Shown here: positions 1 through 5,624 of the stretch, one piece after another | Numbering within the stretch: position 1 is the first letter of the stretch | How the letters are laid out: every line of letters starts with the position of its first letter | NCBI GenBank assembly: GCA_015521275.1 | Contig: WAOJ01000067.1 | Location: 1 to 5,642 of the forward strand | Origin: Desulfurococcales archaeon | Lineage (GTDB): Archaea; Thermoproteota; Thermoprotei_A; Sulfolobales; Ignicoccaceae | Reading direction: 5' to 3' | Length of the DNA: 5,642 nucleotides | Program-made: the position numbers and the translations under genes | Notes under the pieces: model-generated | Seen by the model: the letters and a program-made list of their open reading frames with translations, nothing else | The model's database searches: none | Told to the model about the DNA's origin: nothing

Positions 1-208
1 ATTCGGCGGGTACGTAGTTCCTACCGAGGGCATCGCTCAAGTCGTAGGCCAAGTCCTCGAAGTAGTCATACGTTCCGCAAGTGAAGCATATGTGGCCTTT
101 GAAGTGTATTACTATCTCGTGCTCGTCTGCCTTTAGGACCTCACACTCGGCTGCAAACCTCCTGTTGAAATCTTCTACTACCTTCTTCACTTTTTCCTCT
201 AGGTTCAT
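1..208 (-). CDS. small CxxC-containing archaeal protein of unknown function (3' part missing)
   Basis: Read on the minus strand, an ATG at 208-206 opens a frame with no stop for 69 codons, up to the window edge, so the C-terminus is missing. The protein begins MNLEEKVKKVVEDFNRRF, a charged helix-like stretch. A beta-like segment EIVIHFKGH (about residues 31-39) follows, then CFTCG (41-45), then an acidic aromatic run YDYFEDLAYDLSDALG (47-62). The single C-x-x-C pair plus an earlier Cys22 could bind metal or form a disulfide, but no second CxxC is seen in the visible part. The start is supported by GGGGGA seven or so bases upstream and by a TATA element about 45 bases upstream. I do not recognise a named family, and the function is unknown. 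It is divergently transcribed from the zinc-ribbon gene and shares its promoter region. I am confident that it is coding, given the promoter, ribosome site and amino-acid composition. Confidence 0.72.
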   Translation of the reverse strand, partial: MNLEEKVKKVVEDFNRRFAAECEVLKADEHEIVIHFKGHICFTCGTYDYFEDLAYDLSDALGRNYVPAE

Positions 209-214
209 GTTCCG

Positions 215-220
215 TCCCCC
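215..220 (-). promoter_or_regulatory. Shine-Dalgarno site of the minus-strand gene
   Basis: On the minus strand GGGGGA precedes the ATG at 208 with about six bases between. It can pair with the CCUCC core of the archaeal 16S rRNA 3' end, allowing a G-U wobble. It supports the chosen start and indicates a leadered transcript, in contrast to the plus-strand gene on the other side. Confidence 0.5.
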
Positions 221-228
221 GGGTTTAG

Positions 229-246
229 GGCTCTCCCCCGCGAGCC
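229..246. repeat. short GC-rich inverted repeat beside the TATA box
   Basis: GGCTC at 229-233 is the exact reverse complement of GAGCC at 242-246, with an eight-base C-rich spacer. It abuts the TATA element and lies upstream of the plus-strand promoter and near the inferred minus-strand start. It could be an operator, or chance: five-base arms are short and this is not convincing on its own. Confidence 0.25.
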
Positions 247-256
247 TTAATATATA
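247..256. promoter_or_regulatory. divergent archaeal TATA box shared by both flanking genes
   Basis: TTAATATATA is a strong archaeal TATA element, and its core TATATA reads the same on both strands. Its centre (about 252) lies about 25 bases before the TTG start at 277, the usual distance from TATA to transcription start, so the plus-strand mRNA is probably leaderless. On the minus strand the same element would start transcription near 226, giving a leader of about 18 nt that contains the GGGGGA site. Upstream of the TATA in minus orientation is the A-rich AGTAAAC, close to a BRE. In plus orientation the flank is CGAGCC, a poor BRE. This suggests that the minus gene may have the better TFB contact. 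Start sites are inferred, not observed. Confidence 0.7.
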
Positions 257-276
257 GTTTACTTTGCCCTCAGCAG

Positions 277-663
277 TTGAGTATTAACCCTTTGGCTCGT
301 TCGATCGGCCGGCGAAGAGCGGTGGCAAGGTCCAAGAAGAGAGACCCCTACGTGTGTCCCAACTGTGGAACCAGGGTCAGCGAACCCAAGAAGACGTGGC
401 AGCTCGTCTCACCCATGCCAGACTCTCAAGGTAGAATAACGATAACTATAATGGGCTCCTTCGAATGCCCCAACTGTGGCCATAAGTGGAGGGCCGTCAT
501 AAGTAAGATAAAAGTCGGTGGCGATGAGGTAGAAGTGGAAACAAAGAGTAAAAAGAAAAAGCTCAAGGGTAGTAGCAAGCCCAAGGAAGAACGTGAAGAA
601 GGCGAGGTAATAGAACTAGACCTCAGTGACATAGAAAAGGAGTTTGAGAACGAAGAAGTGTAA
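277..663 (+). CDS. TFS-like zinc-ribbon protein with basic and acidic tails
   Basis: This 128-residue protein has one zinc ribbon: CPNCG at 27-31 and ECPNCGHKWR at 63-72 (Cys27, Cys30, Cys64, Cys67). Between them is a beta-rich linker with WQLVSP (41-46) and GRITITIMG (52-60). The ribbon resembles the C-terminal zinc ribbon of transcription factor S/TFIIS, whose second knuckle also ends CGxxWR. It lacks the acidic Asp-Glu tip that TFS uses to stimulate RNA cleavage, so a TFS-type cleavage role is unlikely. A binding role with RNA, DNA or RNA polymerase is more plausible. The N-terminus is strongly basic (RRRAVARSKKR) and a lysine cluster follows the ribbon (about 90-102). The last 25 residues are very acidic. 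The TTG at 277 is chosen because the TATA box lies about 25 bases upstream, implying a leaderless mRNA, and no Shine-Dalgarno is visible. An internal GTG at 322 would give a shorter protein starting just before the ribbon. Similar proteins occur in Crenarchaeota, but I know of no proven function. Confidence 0.85.
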   Translation: MSINPLARSIGRRRAVARSKKRDPYVCPNCGTRVSEPKKTWQLVSPMPDSQGRITITIMGSFECPNCGHKWRAVISKIKVGGDEVEVETKSKKKKLKGSSKPKEEREEGEVIELDLSDIEKEFENEEV

Positions 664-688
664 TAAAAGTCCTCGTTATACATTAAAA
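661..688 (+). promoter_or_regulatory. possible secondary promoter before the DUF61 gene
   Basis: The 37-base gap between the zinc-ribbon stop and the ATG at 701 is A/T-rich. It holds two TATA-like strings, TAATAAAAG (661-669) and TTATACATTAAAA (676-688). Their centres lie about 35 and 19 bases before the ATG, bracketing the spacing expected for a leaderless or near-leaderless start. No good Shine-Dalgarno precedes 701, which also fits a nearby transcription start. Coding-strand A richness could produce this by chance. Confidence 0.3.
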
Positions 689-700
689 TGGTACGAGAGT

Positions 701-1141
701 ATGGATAAGGACCAGCGCAGATTGACCAAAATAGTATTTGACGACATTCATAGCATAAATCAAAGCGTCCCGAGAGAAACGGTGACCCTTAAGGTAGCAT
801 TGGACGGTAAGAGAGAAATTTCCCTTAAGGATAATACAAAGCACTTGATGGACATGGACGAACTCAAGGACTTCTCCGAGAGACTTCCGTCGTGGATGAG
901 GTGGATAGTTAGAGTACCTATCACATTAGCTTATAACCCCACCACCGGGACACTTAAGGTTATTGGGAGTGAGTGGGAGGAGAAGGCCCTAAGGCACGTA
1001 CTCGGGCTTGAGCCCGAGGAACCCTTGAACTTCTTAGCTCTAGAAAAGTTGATTATGAATTATTCCTCCTTAATATTCATAATATTCGATGTGAAGGTCG
1101 AAGATATTGTAGGGGGTGATGGTTACGAAGGAGTACTGTAA
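701..1141 (+). CDS. DUF61 / UPF0216 family protein
   Basis: This 146-residue protein fits the archaeal DUF61 (UPF0216) family, which has no established function. Family-like features run in order. A helical start carries FDDIHSINQSVPRE (about 13-26), equivalent to the family's N-x-x-[LV]-P-R stretch. Next are SLKDNTKH (41-48) and MDELKDFSERLP (52-63), where family members have a DG-x-x-H segment followed by an acidic helix. The hydrophobic strand WIVRVPITLAYN (68-79) matches the family's LPI segment, and TLKVIGSEWEEKALRHVLG (84-102) matches the closing strand and helix. A further 44 residues, rich in hydrophobic residues (YSSLIFIIFDV), follow and resemble the longer crenarchaeal members. The frame is open upstream to a possible start at 644, which would overlap the previous gene. 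ATG 701 is preferred because homology begins just after it and A/T-rich promoter-like DNA precedes it. The 3' end overlaps the next gene by 23 nt. The family call is from remembered motifs and is fairly sure. Confidence 0.8.
   Translation: MDKDQRRLTKIVFDDIHSINQSVPRETVTLKVALDGKREISLKDNTKHLMDMDELKDFSERLPSWMRWIVRVPITLAYNPTTGTLKVIGSEWEEKALRHVLGLEPEEPLNFLALEKLIMNYSSLIFIIFDVKVEDIVGGDGYEGVL
1111..1120 (+). promoter_or_regulatory. strong Shine-Dalgarno-like site overlapping the regulator start
   Basis: AGGGGGTGAT matches the archaeal anti-Shine-Dalgarno complement AGGAGGTGAT at nine of ten positions, and the tenth can form a G-U pair. It lies inside the end of the DUF61 gene and overlaps the tandem GTG (1116) and ATG (1119) start codons of the regulator. 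The spacing to either start is shorter than usual. No in-frame ATG, GTG or TTG lies close downstream, so the site probably recruits ribosomes for termination-coupled re-initiation. Confidence 0.5.
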
Positions 1142-1985
1142 GGAGATATGTGAGGATTTTGAATACGTAGAGAACGGGGAAGCAAGTGACATAGTAGTCA
1201 GAGGCAAGGAAGACGTGTTCGTAATGTTATGTACAGAGAATGCTAGCAAGGCCACGAAACGAAGGATAGGGATGGGAAGCACTTTGGCCAAGAGCATAGG
1301 AGCCAAGTTCTTAGTGGTCGCGAAGAGGATAGGTGGCGAGGAGATGCTGGACGAAGTAGTTTATGAGAGGTATAACGCGGCGGTGGTGACACCGGAGACG
1401 GCTAGGCAATTGCTAGAAGGGGACGAAGTTTACATAAGGAAGCTCAGGTCCATGTTCGTAGTCGAAATAGATGGCCAATTGCTGAGGAAGAGAAGGCTGG
1501 AGAGCGGACTGAGTATCGGAGCGGTGGCTGAAACAATAGGCGTCAGTCGCAAGTCGGTCTACGAGTACGAGAGAGGTTACGCCAGGGTGCACGTTGACAT
1601 AGCCATAAAGCTGGCTGAGCTGTTCGGCGAAGACATACTTAGGTCCGTTAATTTAGAGGAGCTCAGAGGAGAGGAGCTTAAGGTGCCCCCTCACACGCCC
1701 ATGGAAGCTAGGATCTTAAGCGAAACCGATTCAGTCCACGTGGCTAAGGGTAAGGTCAGTGTTGGTGGCTTTTACGAGGACGAAGAGTTCACGGCGGTCG
1801 TTCCTCACGGAGGTAAGGAGGACCTCCATTGGTTCGCCGACCTGAGCAAGTTAATAAAAAGGAAAGCCATCGTAGTGGGCTTTAAGGACGTTCCCAAAGA
1901 GTTGGAAGAAAGTCCCGTAGAGGTGGTAGATAACTTACAAGAGTTCTTTAAGGTCCTCAAAGAGGAGAGCGGAGTTGAACGTTAA
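1119..1985 (+). CDS. archaeal XRE-family HTH transcriptional regulator (long, three-part)
   Basis: The 288-residue protein matches the archaeal 'putative HTH-type transcriptional regulatory protein' family of about 300 residues. Residues 1-110 form an alpha/beta domain. It includes DIVVRGKEDVFVMLC and SIGAKFLVVAKRIGG, and the characteristic VVYERYNAAVVTPETARQLL, which resembles a nuclease-like or sensor fold. A short linker with FVVEIDGQLLRKRRLESG leads into the Cro/C1-type helix-turn-helix at about 120-170. The predicted recognition helix is in GVSRKSVYEYERG. A C-terminal domain (about 190-288) with a repeated beta pattern follows and may bind a ligand or dimerise. The DNA target is unknown; autoregulation of this cluster is possible but not shown. 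ATG 1119 is chosen, and GTG 1116 would add one residue. The gene overlaps DUF61 by 23 nt and rio2 by 11 nt, and the GAGGAG ribosome site for rio2 lies inside its last codons. No transmembrane segment or signal peptide is visible. Confidence 0.88.
   Translation: MVTKEYCKEICEDFEYVENGEASDIVVRGKEDVFVMLCTENASKATKRRIGMGSTLAKSIGAKFLVVAKRIGGEEMLDEVVYERYNAAVVTPETARQLLEGDEVYIRKLRSMFVVEIDGQLLRKRRLESGLSIGAVAETIGVSRKSVYEYERGYARVHVDIAIKLAELFGEDILRSVNLEELRGEELKVPPHTPMEARILSETDSVHVAKGKVSVGGFYEDEEFTAVVPHGGKEDLHWFADLSKLIKRKAIVVGFKDVPKELEESPVEVVDNLQEFFKVLKEESGVER
1962..1967 (+). promoter_or_regulatory. Shine-Dalgarno site deciding the TTG start of rio2
   Basis: GAGGAG inside the 3' end of the regulator gene stands seven bases before TTG 1975. 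This is good spacing, and it supports a non-ATG start that overlaps the upstream stop by 11 nt. The next in-frame ATG is far inside the winged-helix domain (Met63), so it would truncate the protein. Confidence 0.65.
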
Positions 1986-2895
1986 GGAAGCGTTAGCGCA
2001 GCTTCATCCAGACGACTTTAAGGTCCTTTACGCAATAGAGAAGAGGCTTAAGACTCATGAGTTCGTCCCTATCGAGCTCATAGAGAAAGACACCAAGCTG
2101 CCCCTTCACCGCTTGGAGAGGAGCCTCTATCACCTAAACAAACTGAAGCTCATAAGGAGAATGTCAACCAGCGTTTTGGGATATAGGCTCACCATCTTGG
2201 CCTACGACGTTCTAGCCGTTCATAGCCTCATGAAGAGAGGGGTCTTGGTAGCGTTGGGGGAGAAGATAGGCGTTGGGAAGGAGAGCGACGTGTACTTGGG
2301 CTTAGGCCCCGGCGGGGTTAAACTGGCGGTCAAGTTCCACAGGGTTGGAAGGCAGAGCTTTAGGCACATAGTTAGGCATAGGACTTACAAGGAAGAGGAA
2401 AACTGGCTCCTCCAGTCAAGGCTCTCAGCCGCTAGGGAGTTCACAGCACTCAAAGAACTCTTCCCTAGAGGAGCCAAGGTACCGGAACCTGTGGCCAAGT
2501 CTAGGCACGTGGTGGTGACCAAGCTCATAGAGGGGGCAGTGGAGCTTTACCGAAAACCAGAGATCGAAGACCCTGCCAAGGCCTTGATAGACGTATTGGA
2601 AACGATTGAAATAGCCTACAAGGAAGTGGGCATTGTTCATGGGGACCTCAGTGAATATAACATAATAGTCGTACCGGAGACGAGCGAAGCTTACGTAATA
2701 GATTGGCCCCAATACGTTGAAAGGGAACATCCCTCAGCCCTCCAGCTCTTGAGGAGGGACGTCGAATATGTGGTAAGATTTTTTAAGAAGGTTTATGGTG
2801 TGCCAATAGAAGTTGACGAGGTACTCTCGAGACTTGGCGTGCCCAGTAGCGGCCATAGACGCGGTGCCCGGGAAGGCACCGGGCACCAAGGGTGA
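1975..2895 (+). CDS. rio2: RIO2-type atypical serine kinase/ATPase
   Basis: This is a Rio2 protein. In the known family it is an atypical kinase that acts mainly as an ATPase releasing itself from pre-40S/30S particles during small-subunit maturation in the cytoplasm. The first 90 residues form the Rio2-specific winged helix, for example PLHRLERSLYHLNKLKLIRR. The kinase domain has the nucleotide loop IGVGKESDVY (98-107), the ATP-anchoring lysine in AVKFHR (Lys120), a basic flexible loop (125-146) and the hinge TKLIEG (182-187). The catalytic loop HGDLSEYN (222-229) carries Asp224 and Asn229, and the metal-binding DWPQ (243-246) carries the Asp that Rio enzymes phosphorylate transiently. All key residues are present. 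The kinase fold ends near residue 285. The last 20 or so residues, rich in Gly, Arg and Ser, lie in the overlap with the next gene and look unstructured. The TTG start is supported by GAGGAG seven bases upstream. At 306 residues it is a normal archaeal length. Confidence 0.96.
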   Translation: MNVKEALAQLHPDDFKVLYAIEKRLKTHEFVPIELIEKDTKLPLHRLERSLYHLNKLKLIRRMSTSVLGYRLTILAYDVLAVHSLMKRGVLVALGEKIGVGKESDVYLGLGPGGVKLAVKFHRVGRQSFRHIVRHRTYKEEENWLLQSRLSAAREFTALKELFPRGAKVPEPVAKSRHVVVTKLIEGAVELYRKPEIEDPAKALIDVLETIEIAYKEVGIVHGDLSEYNIIVVPETSEAYVIDWPQYVEREHPSALQLLRRDVEYVVRFFKKVYGVPIEVDEVLSRLGVPSSGHRRGAREGTGHQG

Positions 2896-4762
2896 GTACG
2901 CTCTAGTGGTACTCGATTGTGAAGGCAAACTACTCTTGCAGAAAGTCGTTAACTTCACCAAGATGCTCAGACTCTTGTGGGAGATAAGGCCGAAGGTATT
3001 AGCCGTGGATAACATAACGGAACTCGGGAGGGATAAGAAGGAGCTACTTAAGGTACTTAATTTACTTCCACCAGAGACCGAGGTAGTCCAAGTCACTAGG
3101 GTAAACGGTCTATTTGTCGATTTGAAGGATCTGGCCAGAAAGTTCGATTTGAAGGTTTATGGTAAGCCCGACCCGTTGGAGACAGCCTATCTGTTAGCAG
3201 TGTTAGCTTCGAAGGGCATTGGTACAAAACTGAAGGCATACGAGGAGAAGACCAAGATAGTGGTCACCAAGGGGAGGACCCCTAGGGCTGGGGGAAGTAG
3301 CCTTAACAGGTTCAAGAGAGCTACGAAGAACGCCGTAATGGAGGCCGTAAGAGAAATAAAGAAGGTACTGGACGAGGAGGGCTTTGACTATGACTTGGTC
3401 ACCAAGAAGAGCGATGGTTCGATAGAGAGCGCGGTATTTACTGTTTATACGTCGCGCAAGAACTTAGAGGGCAAGATAAGGCCTATCTCAACATCAGCAG
3501 TCAAAGTTAAGATAAGGCCCGTCATTACGAGGCACATAACCTTTGAGGACGAAATAGAAAGCGAGGGCAAGTATCTAATAGTTGGCTTCGATCCCGGCAT
3601 AAACACTGGCTTAGCGATACTCGACTTGGACGGGAACGTTTTGTTAACGACAACGCTTCAAAACGTTGACAGAGGAGACGTGGTATCTATAATAAGGAGG
3701 TTCGGCGTTCCAATAGTAATTGCCGTTGATACCAACCCTCCTCCGCACTCAGCTAAGAAGCTGGCAGGAGTATTAAAGGCGCGGCTTTACGTTCCCCACT
3801 CATCCCTTCCGGTATCAGAGAAGGAGAGAATAGAGGCGATGATGAAGGAAAGGGGCATTCAAATAAAGGACTCTCATCAGAGGGACGCGATAGCTGCTGC
3901 TTACAAGGCTTGGAGTGAGATACACGAGAAGCTGAAGAAGGTAGACGCATATTTGGATAAGATAGGCATAGAGGTGAATAGAGACAAGATAAAGGTAGAG
4001 GTCTTGGAAGGCAAGACGCTGGCCGAGGCCGTAGAAGAGGAAATAGCGAAGGTGATAGATGAGGAAAAGGTAGAGAGGAACGAACAGCCGCGTTATGTGA
4101 AGGTTCAACCTTTCAAGAGAGATTTAAGGCTGGCACAACTAGAAGCCGAGAACGTTTGGTTGAAACTGAAGCTCAAGGAGATGGAAGAGGAGTTAAAGAA
4201 AAGGGAGTTGGAGATAAACTTGCTGAAGAACAGCCTTGAGACTGGCGCTGAGGCGAAGGTGAGTGCTTTGAAAGAGGCCATAAGATTGTTAAGCTTAGAA
4301 GTGGAGAAGTTGAGAAAAGAGTTGGAACTAAAGGAGAATATTCTGAAGGAGGCCGAAGAGGAGATAGTGAATGTCAACGCTGGCAAGCGCGTGCCCGGAA
4401 TCTATGTAAAAAAGATAACGTTTACCACCGAGTACCCTGAGGAGATGATTGAAAAGTCGCTAAAAGTCCTATATAGTGAAGAGGTAGAAGACATAAACGA
4501 TGAATTCATAGATGCGTTGAAGAGTAATAACAATGTACTAATCGTCGAAAAGATTACCAAAAAGGCCGAAGAGCGTCTTAAGGAGGCAGGCTTACCGGTC
4601 CTCAAGAGAGAGGACGTAAAGAAGTTTGCTCACTTGGTGACCGTGGGTAAGGACGTATTCGAGGAGTGGGAGAGACTGAGGGAAGAAATCATAGAGAGTA
4701 ACATCGATGCAGAAGATATAGAAAGGATATTACTTGAATATAGAATGGCCAGGTGGAAGTGA
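2834..4762 (+). CDS. DUF460 (COG2433-type) protein with two RNase H-like folds and a coiled coil
   Basis: This 642-residue protein belongs to the archaeal DUF460/COG2433 family, predicted to be RuvC/RNase H-like nucleases of unknown substrate. An N-terminal RNase H-like unit (about 1-130) has VAAIDAVPG (Asp9), VLAVDN (Asp59) and DPLETAYLLAVLA (Glu116). A basic middle region (about 135-240, RTPRAGGSSLNRFKRATK) could bind nucleic acid. The DUF460 domain proper (about 246-365) has VGFDPGINTG (Asp253), VIAVDTNPPP (Asp299) and DSHQRDAIAAAYKAW (His348, Asp351), the pattern of RuvC-type metal-binding acids. A long heptad-like helix of Leu, Glu and Lys follows (about 430-513). A C-terminal alpha/beta domain (about 518-642) ends in a helical tail. 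TTG 2834 is chosen because GAGGT lies 11 bases upstream and the first beta strand begins three residues in. TTG 2813 would add seven residues. The start overlaps rio2 by 62 nt in another frame. Nuclease activity is inferred from motifs only. Confidence 0.88.
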   Translation: MACPVAAIDAVPGKAPGTKGEYALVVLDCEGKLLLQKVVNFTKMLRLLWEIRPKVLAVDNITELGRDKKELLKVLNLLPPETEVVQVTRVNGLFVDLKDLARKFDLKVYGKPDPLETAYLLAVLASKGIGTKLKAYEEKTKIVVTKGRTPRAGGSSLNRFKRATKNAVMEAVREIKKVLDEEGFDYDLVTKKSDGSIESAVFTVYTSRKNLEGKIRPISTSAVKVKIRPVITRHITFEDEIESEGKYLIVGFDPGINTGLAILDLDGNVLLTTTLQNVDRGDVVSIIRRFGVPIVIAVDTNPPPHSAKKLAGVLKARLYVPHSSLPVSEKERIEAMMKERGIQIKDSHQRDAIAAAYKAWSEIHEKLKKVDAYLDKIGIEVNRDKIKVEVLEGKTLAEAVEEEIAKVIDEEKVERNEQPRYVKVQPFKRDLRLAQLEAENVWLKLKLKEMEEELKKRELEINLLKNSLETGAEAKVSALKEAIRLLSLEVEKLRKELELKENILKEAEEEIVNVNAGKRVPGIYVKKITFTTEYPEEMIEKSLKVLYSEEVEDINDEFIDALKSNNNVLIVEKITKKAEERLKEAGLPVLKREDVKKFAHLVTVGKDVFEEWERLREEIIESNIDAEDIERILLEYRMARWK

Positions 4763-4764
4763 AC

Positions 4765-4774
4765 TTTTACTATT
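4765..4774 (+). promoter_or_regulatory. T-rich stretch before nadE, possible promoter or terminator
   Basis: TTTTACTATT lies just after the DUF460 stop and about 34 bases before the GTG of nadE. Crenarchaeal TATA boxes can be T-rich like this, and intrinsic archaeal termination also uses T-runs. No clear Shine-Dalgarno precedes nadE, so a local promoter making a short leader is possible. The run is short and the evidence weak. Confidence 0.22.
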
Positions 4775-4802
4775 GTTAGCACATTCATCTTTGGGATTCG
4801 CC

Positions 4803-5624
4803 GTGGAACTCCCTGTCCTCAATTGGAGTGAGGTGGAAGAGAAAATCGTGAGCTTCTTGAGAGATCTCAAGGACAAGACAGGCAGGAAAGCGGTTGTGGG
4901 CGTCAGTGGGGGAGTCGACTCCGCGACCGTGTTGGCATTATCCGTGAAGGCCTTTGGAGCTAAGGATGTGAGGGCAGTAATAATGCCGTCTCAAACCACG
5001 CCACCGGAAGATGTTGAGGACGCTAAGGAGTTGATCCAGAAGTTCGGCGTTACCGATTGGAAAATAATAAATATTAACAAAATATTGAAGAGCTATGAAG
5101 AAGCGTTAGGTAAGATGAACAAGGTGGTTAGAGGGAATACTATGGCGAGGATAAGGATGACCATACTGTACGCACTTGCACACGAGGACGGCTTGGTAAT
5201 AGGGACCGGAGACAAGAGCGAACTCCTCTTAGGCTATTTCACTAAATATGGTGACGGAGCTGTGGACGTCTTGCCCATAGGAGATCTGTACAAGACTTGG
5301 GTAAGAAAGCTAGCCCTACACTTGGGCGTGCCCGAGAAGATAGCCTTGAAACCCTCTAGCCCCCGCCTCTGGTCCGGCCAGCTGGCGGAAGAGGAGTTGG
5401 GAATCAAGTACGAGGTGGCTGACGTAATACTCTACGGAATAGTGGACGAGGGTTTGAAGCCCAAGGAGGTCATAGAGAAGTACGGAGTTCCCGAAGAAGC
5501 GGTGAGGAGAGTAATAGAGCTAATGAAGAGAAATCAACACAAACTCCTACCCCCACCCATAGTGAAGATCGGTAAGAGAACAGCCTTTGAGTTCGCGCCC
5601 CTGATATCCGAGCTTGAGCTATAG
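4803..5624 (+). CDS. nadE: ammonia-dependent NAD+ synthetase
   Basis: NadE makes NAD+ from nicotinic acid adenine dinucleotide, ATP and ammonia, the last step of NAD synthesis, in the cytoplasm. The 273-residue protein is a single N-type ATP-pyrophosphatase domain. The ATP pyrophosphate loop is SGGVDSA at 35-41. VVRGNTMARIRMTILYALA follows at about 108-126. The segment 134-165, GTGDKSELLLGYFTKYGDG then VDVLPIGDLYKT, carries the residues that in the family bind NaAD, ATP and metal. KPSSPRLWSGQ (183-193) and HKLLPPP near the C-terminus complete the family pattern. There is no glutaminase domain, so it should use free ammonia or a separate amidotransferase. GTG 4803 is chosen because homology starts immediately after it. 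The frame is open upstream to TTG 4734, but those extra residues overlap the DUF460 gene and look non-native; TTG 4791 is also possible. It lies 40 nt after DUF460. Length and motifs are normal, so the gene appears intact. Confidence 0.96.
   Translation: MELPVLNWSEVEEKIVSFLRDLKDKTGRKAVVGVSGGVDSATVLALSVKAFGAKDVRAVIMPSQTTPPEDVEDAKELIQKFGVTDWKIININKILKSYEEALGKMNKVVRGNTMARIRMTILYALAHEDGLVIGTGDKSELLLGYFTKYGDGAVDVLPIGDLYKTWVRKLALHLGVPEKIALKPSSPRLWSGQLAEEELGIKYEVADVILYGIVDEGLKPKEVIEKYGVPEEAVRRVIELMKRNQHKLLPPPIVKIGKRTAFEFAPLISELEL

Noticed and set aside
426..683. Minus-strand open frame opposite the zinc-ribbon gene
   Set aside because: Ser/Leu/Phe-rich composition is the reverse image of Lys/Glu codons in the real gene. 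No promoter or ribosome site supports it.
644..700. Upstream extension of the DUF61 gene to 644
   Set aside because: It overlaps the zinc-ribbon gene, adds a Lys/Ser-rich stretch unlike the family, and runs through promoter-like A/T-rich DNA. ATG 701 fits better.
2425..3096. Minus-strand open frames opposite rio2 and the start of DUF460
   Set aside because: The plus strand carries clear kinase and RNase H motifs here, and the antisense products match nothing recognisable.
4120..4370. Repetitive-looking GAG/AAG/TTG-rich DNA as a possible tandem repeat
   Set aside because: It encodes the coiled coil of the DUF460 protein. The periodicity comes from heptads, with no exact DNA repeat unit.
3753..4605. 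Several minus-strand open frames opposite the DUF460 coiled coil and neighbouring parts
   Set aside because: They are compositional shadows (Ser, Phe and Leu opposite Glu, Lys and AAG/GAG codons), with no start signals and no recognisable domains.
4734..4802. Upstream extension of NadE to TTG 4734, giving a hydrophobic LLLLLA start that might look like a signal peptide
   Set aside because: NAD synthetase is cytoplasmic, the homology begins after GTG 4803, and the extension overlaps the end of the DUF460 gene.
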